NCBI GenBank assembly: GCA_031255815.1
Contig: JAIRRU010000252.1
Coordinates: forward strand, 1-7,871
Source: Treponema sp.
GTDB taxonomy: Bacteria; Spirochaetota; Spirochaetia; Treponematales; Breznakiellaceae
Length of the DNA: 7,871 nt
Direction of reading: 5' to 3'
This document shows, one piece after another, positions 4,476 through 7,871 of the stretch. Numbering within the stretch: the first letter of the stretch is position 1; each line of letters opens with the position of its first letter. The notes under the pieces were generated by a model. That model worked only from the letters and a program-made list of their open reading frames with translations. It was not told where the DNA came from and searched no databases. The translations under genes and the position numbers were made by a program.

Positions 4476-5654
4476 TTACTTAGTCTTTACGGTTCTGATG
4501 CTCCCGTCTTCCCCGGCGAAGGGGAGGGAGCTGACATCTTTGGGGAGAAAGGCGGTGTAGGGCGAACCGTAACCGGTTTTGTCGCTGGTAAAAAGCACGT
4601 AGCTCCCGTCGGGGGACAGGCGGGGGTGTACGTGGTTTACCTGGATGTGCATGGAACAGCGGTGTTCGCAGAGAATCCGGGGAGGATCGTAGCCTTTGCC
4701 GTTCCAGCGCCACAGCTGTATGCTGCCCCCTACCGCGCCGTCGCCTACCGCCAAAAGCTGATCGTTGGAATGGACGTGGGTTGTATGCTGGGGGAATTCC
4801 CCCTCCACGATGCCGGAGCCGTCAAATTTCACGCTGCCCAGAAAATTCTTTCCCTGGTAGAAGCCGTGATACCCCACCCGTTCGCCGTCGGCGTACCAGT
4901 ATTCGTGACCTATCCGTTCGCCTTCTCCCCGCCGTTCCCGCAGGGGCCATACTTTGCCGGAATCGGTATCCATGGCCCAGATCCGGTGATCCACCAGCTC
5001 CCAGGGGCCTTCGTGGCAAAAGGTAAGGTGCGTGGGGTGGGCCGAAGATGTGTTCAGGTGCCCCATCCACACTTTCCCGCTATGGATTACATCGGCCTTG
5101 CCGCTGCCGTCCGCCGGAACCCGGACAATCTGGCAGAAGGGGCGGAGTTCCCAGGTCTCCCGGAAGCCCACATAACCGTGCATCATGTCGATGTTGGGTA
5201 TCCTGTCCGAAAGATCCTCGCTCATGCAAAAAATTACATATTTCCCGTCCGCGGTGGCGTTAACCATGCCGATATTCTGTTTCTCCGGAATGGTATACAG
5301 CGGCCGGGTTTCCAGGGTTTCAAGATTCAGCGCCCAGAGCTTCCGGCCGTACCAGTAGGAAACCTCGTTGGTAACCTGGTTGACGCAGGCGTGATCAAAA
5401 TCAGTCCCTTCCCGGCTGTCGTGCCCGGTAAGCTGGGTAATTTCGCCGTTTTCCAGATCCACCCCGAAAAGATTCGTGCAATTTTCCCGGTCGCCGCCCA
5501 TCAGGACTTTCTTTCCCCCCTGGTACCAGCCGGGATTGGTAAAGTACAGGTGATGACAGTGGCCCTTGTAATGACTCAGGCGGGTCACTTCGACGCCGCT
5601 TAGGGGATCAGTTTCCCTGGTCCATTCAATTCCCCATTTAGAACCCTTCTCCAT
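4476..5654 (-). CDS. ogl: Oligogalacturonate lyase (polysaccharide lyase family 22)
   Basis: Cytoplasmic enzyme that cleaves unsaturated and saturated galacturonate disaccharides by beta-elimination, giving 5-keto-4-deoxyuronate for the DKI/KDG pathway. 392 residues, close to the usual ~388. Seven-bladed propeller family signatures run in order: a VTRLSHYKGHCHHLYF entry segment (23-38), GGKKVLMGGD (46-55), CHEGPWELVD (213-222), GHEYW (249-253), HVHSND (293-298), QVNHVHP (338-344) and YVLFTSD (352-358). By comparison with characterised Ogl enzymes, His250 corresponds to the catalytic base, and His293, Gln338, His341 and His343 to the metal (Mn2+) ligands; all are present, so activity is expected. 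ATG at 5654 has AGGAGG 7 nt upstream. It starts 24 nt after the GH106-like gene, so the two are co-transcribed, and ends in a tandem hairpin/terminator. There is no signal peptide, in keeping with action on imported sugars. Correspondence of residues is from memory of the family, not from an alignment run here. Confidence 0.95.
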   Translation of the reverse strand: MEKGSKWGIEWTRETDPLSGVEVTRLSHYKGHCHHLYFTNPGWYQGGKKVLMGGDRENCTNLFGVDLENGEITQLTGHDSREGTDFDHACVNQVTNEVSYWYGRKLWALNLETLETRPLYTIPEKQNIGMVNATADGKYVIFCMSEDLSDRIPNIDMMHGYVGFRETWELRPFCQIVRVPADGSGKADVIHSGKVWMGHLNTSSAHPTHLTFCHEGPWELVDHRIWAMDTDSGKVWPLRERRGEGERIGHEYWYADGERVGYHGFYQGKNFLGSVKFDGSGIVEGEFPQHTTHVHSNDQLLAVGDGAVGGSIQLWRWNGKGYDPPRILCEHRCSMHIQVNHVHPRLSPDGSYVLFTSDKTGYGSPYTAFLPKDVSSLPFAGEDGSIRTVKTK

Positions 5655-5661
5655 TTCGTTT

Positions 5662-5667
5662 CCTCCT
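5662..5667 (-). promoter_or_regulatory. Ribosome binding site of ogl
   Basis: Perfect AGGAGG on the minus strand, 7 nt before ATG at 5654, within the 24-nt gap after the GH106-like gene. Confidence 0.8.
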
Positions 5668-5678
5668 GCACGGAATTT

Positions 5679-7871
5679 TCAGATTCCGCTAATGATAATA
5701 TCTTCCAGAAGCCCGGCGGGAACAGGCGTGCCGTAGCGGTTGGCCATGCTCTCCCATACCACGATATCGAGCCGGTTCTCCCCGGGTTTAACCGGAATAT
5801 CCAGGGCAAAGGGTTTCCACAGGGCCAAGCCCGCGTTAACGCCGTTCACCCGCAGCTCCGCCAGATCCCCCAGGTTCCCCATTTCCAGCCGGGCATGATC
5901 TTCCGGCCCGGCCCAGTCGAAGGACAATCGGTATTTCAGCTTCCCGTCTTCCGCCGGGGGAAGGGGAGGGCGGGGAATACGGACACGGGAAGCCGGCGCC
6001 AGAACCAGAACGCGGGACTCGCGCCGTCCCAGGAGTACCGGTACCAGAAGGAGGCCCTTCTCCCGGAGGCAGGCGGCCTTTTGGCAGGTTCCCTCCCAGG
6101 GATCCCAGATTTCCGGTATCCCCTCCAGGGCCAGGGAGAGGGTCGCCCCTATAGCTTCCTCCCCCTCGTTAACCAGAAAAACGATATGCCGCCCTTCCAG
6201 AACCACATGGGTCATCCGGAGTTCCGGCCGGGGGGAGAGAACCCTGACAGCCGGCTGTATCTTTTCCCCCACCAGGGCGGGAATGTCCCGGAGTTCCGCG
6301 CCGCCAAGCCGGAGCAGCGAACCGCCCGCCTCCTCCAGCGGGGCCAGGGCGGCCAGAACCTGGGGATCCAAAAGGCCCTCGTCCTCCGCCAGAACTACCC
6401 GGTATCCCTGCTTTCCCAGCCGGAGAAGGCCGTCTTCAAAACGGGCCTTGAAGAGCGCGCGGCGGTTCAGGTAGTTGAATTCGATCTGGTTTTCAAAAAG
6501 AGGCCGGACAATCCGCCAGGGGAGGTGTTCGTCCCCGGAGAGAACCGCCAGCTCCGTCTGATTCACCCCGGTCATGAGGTAGCTCATCCGTTTGATGTAG
6601 GCGGCGATTCTCCCGTACCAGGGCCACCAGATGTTGCCGGGCCCCACATCGGGAGGCCGCTCCCCGTACTGGAGGGGGGTTCTTAGGGAGTAATAGAAAG
6701 CGTGGGGCACGATAAGGTTGCAGCCCCGGACAAAGAGGTAGTCCAGGTACCACTTCATGTCCCCCAGGGTAAAATCCCAGGGCCTGTCCGCCTGACCGCA
6801 GCAGCCAAAAACCTCGTTCAGGTTCCGGCTCTTGCCGGCGTGCCGGGCGGCGTCGGAAGCGCATTTCGCCGCGGCGGAATGAACCGTGCCCAGGGCCTTA
6901 TCGCCCTCCGGGGCGACCCAGCGCCACACAATATCCTGCCCGGGGATGTGAAAGAGATCCAGCAGGCCGATATCTTCGCTGCTTTCAGGATGGCCGGTAA
7001 GGGCTATCCCGCGGCTTTCACACCAGCGGCTGATGGGGCGGTAAAAAACCCGGTTCATCCGCTGATAGACAAGCTGCTCGTAGCGGCGGCGGATTTGGCC
7101 GCCCCGCTCCCCCGCTTCCAGAAACAGGGCGGGAAGTTCCGCCAGGGAAAGCCCCTCGGCAAGGCACTCCGCCGCGAATCCGGGAGTCCAGGGGAAAAAG
7201 CGGTGGGCGCGTTTCCCCCGGCCCATGATATTCGGCTCATCGGTAAAGAAGGCGGTAACCGTGGAACCGAAAAACGGGCCCAGCTCCTCGAAGTAGCGCT
7301 CATGGGTAAGCCGGATAAAGCAGTTTACCGCCTCCTCGTTGAGAAGATCCGCGGAGGGAGGAGCCCCGGCCTCCCCGTCGTCCTGGCCGGGATGAATACC
7401 CCGGATGGTTCCCCGGGTAAAGGACTGAATAAGGGCGTAAAGGGCCTGCCCTGTTTCCGCTTCCCCGGGCCCGGAAATGATCCGGGCCGAGGGCAGATCA
7501 AAGTTTCCCTCCCCGGCTTCCCGGGCGGCAACCAGGGCGACAAGCTCATCCCCCTCCTCCAGGGGAACGGCGCTTTGGCCGGACTTCGGGGCGGGGCCCA
7601 GTTTGAGCATCCTGAGCCCCCGGGAAGCGTAAGCGGGGTTGACCCTGACCACCTGGCCGTTGGCGGAACCGGAGGGATACATTCCCTCATCGTAGAGGAT
7701 AACCTTCATGCCCAGCCTCCGGGCCTCTTCCAGGGCCCGGCGAACCAGTTCAAAGTAGGTTTCCGACAGATAGGGGATCTCTCGGGGGATACCCAGCCGG
7801 GGGTGGAGGACAAAGCCGTCCACCCCTTTCTCCTTAAAATCCCGTATCTGGCGGACAATCTCGTCCCCGTC
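5679..7871 (-). CDS. GH106-like alpha-L-rhamnosidase (C-terminal 730 residues; start lies beyond the window)
   Basis: The frame is open to the right edge; codons before the GTG at 7823 read DGDEIVRQIRDFKEKG and fit the family, so that GTG is internal and the true start lies upstream. Visible numbering from the edge: FVLHPRLG (20-27) and YDEGMYPSG (60-68) in the TIM-barrel N-terminal part; TDEP (210-213); TGHPE (292-296); NEVFG (352-356); PHAFYYS (389-395). These are characteristic of GH106 and related large rhamnosidases, and the acidic residues of TDEP and NEVFG are candidates for catalysis. The last ~100 residues (about 630-730) form a beta-rich galactose-binding-like domain containing LRVNGVNAG and WKPFALDI. 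GH106 enzymes remove alpha-L-rhamnose from rhamnogalacturonan, which fits ogl 24 nt downstream and the transporter beyond. Secretion cannot be judged without the N-terminus; the company of a cytoplasmic lyase favours an intracellular role. It could be an uncharacterised GH106-related family with different linkage specificity. Confidence 0.85.
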   Translation of the reverse strand, partial: DGDEIVRQIRDFKEKGVDGFVLHPRLGIPREIPYLSETYFELVRRALEEARRLGMKVILYDEGMYPSGSANGQVVRVNPAYASRGLRMLKLGPAPKSGQSAVPLEEGDELVALVAAREAGEGNFDLPSARIISGPGEAETGQALYALIQSFTRGTIRGIHPGQDDGEAGAPPSADLLNEEAVNCFIRLTHERYFEELGPFFGSTVTAFFTDEPNIMGRGKRAHRFFPWTPGFAAECLAEGLSLAELPALFLEAGERGGQIRRRYEQLVYQRMNRVFYRPISRWCESRGIALTGHPESSEDIGLLDLFHIPGQDIVWRWVAPEGDKALGTVHSAAAKCASDAARHAGKSRNLNEVFGCCGQADRPWDFTLGDMKWYLDYLFVRGCNLIVPHAFYYSLRTPLQYGERPPDVGPGNIWWPWYGRIAAYIKRMSYLMTGVNQTELAVLSGDEHLPWRIVRPLFENQIEFNYLNRRALFKARFEDGLLRLGKQGYRVVLAEDEGLLDPQVLAALAPLEEAGGSLLRLGGAELRDIPALVGEKIQPAVRVLSPRPELRMTHVVLEGRHIVFLVNEGEEAIGATLSLALEGIPEIWDPWEGTCQKAACLREKGLLLVPVLLGRRESRVLVLAPASRVRIPRPPLPPAEDGKLKYRLSFDWAGPEDHARLEMGNLGDLAELRVNGVNAGLALWKPFALDIPVKPGENRLDIVVWESMANRYGTPVPAGLLEDIIISGI

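Noticed and set aside
4458..5603. Plus-strand open frame of 381 codons
   Set aside because: It is the mirror of ogl, whose family motifs and metal ligands are unmistakable. The plus frame has no ribosome site or domain.
5895..6686. Plus-strand open frame of 263 codons
   Set aside because: Antisense to the GH106-like gene; a Pro/Gly/Arg-rich low-information translation.
7821..7823. GTG at 7823 as start of the GH106-like gene
   Set aside because: In-frame codons upstream continue the family sequence to the window edge, so it is an internal valine.
1..7871. tRNA, rRNA, CRISPR arrays, insertion-sequence genes
   Set aside because: No cloverleaf, regularly spaced direct repeats, or transposase-like frames were seen on either strand.

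Overview
The window holds one end of a pectin / rhamnogalacturonan uptake-and-degradation locus. The organism is probably a spirochete of the Treponema type, possibly a gut, plant-fibre-degrading treponeme. I infer this from the style of the solute-binding protein's signal sequence (short Lys-rich start, hydrophobic core, then Phe-Ala-Gly-Gly with no lipobox cysteine), the moderately GC-rich coding regions and the many long imperfect palindromes between genes. The sequence does not prove the assignment.

Layout, left to right. (1) 1-528, minus: N-terminal 176 codons of an LplB/YteP-type sugar ABC permease, cut by the window edge. (2) 529-744: a 216-nt gap packed with palindromes, including a 37-nt REP-like hairpin. 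(3) 745-2148, minus: a cytoplasmic beta-propeller protein with three DxDxDG-type motifs, resembling family 11 rhamnogalacturonan lyases. (4) 2149-2249: a short gap with a stem-loop. (5) 2250-3743, minus: an LplA/YtcQ-type extracytoplasmic solute-binding protein. (6) 3744-3997: a control region with three large hairpins (one a second copy of the 37-nt REP-like element), a good sigma-70 promoter firing leftwards, and two near-identical 15-nt palindromes. (7) 3998-4216, plus: a 72-residue HTH-only XRE-family regulator, divergent from the transport operon. (8) 4217-4475: no gene, but three stacked stem-loops, one a textbook intrinsic terminator for the minus strand. (9) 4476-5654, minus: oligogalacturonate lyase (PL22). 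(10) 5679-7871, minus: a large GH106-like alpha-L-rhamnosidase, open through the right edge.

How the genes fit together. The binding protein and permease would import pectic oligosaccharides. In the cytoplasm the GH106-like enzyme would remove rhamnose, the PL11-like protein may cut or bind rhamnogalacturonan fragments, and oligogalacturonate lyase would split unsaturated galacturonate disaccharides into 5-keto-4-deoxyuronate. There are two minus-strand transcription units: GH106-ogl, closed by the terminator at 4410-4436, and binding protein-lyase-permease, started from the promoter at 3963-3992. The small HTH gene sits between them. The paired palindromes overlap the transport promoter so precisely that this regulator is the obvious candidate to bind them. 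That link, and the lack of any effector domain on the regulator, is the most interesting part of the window.
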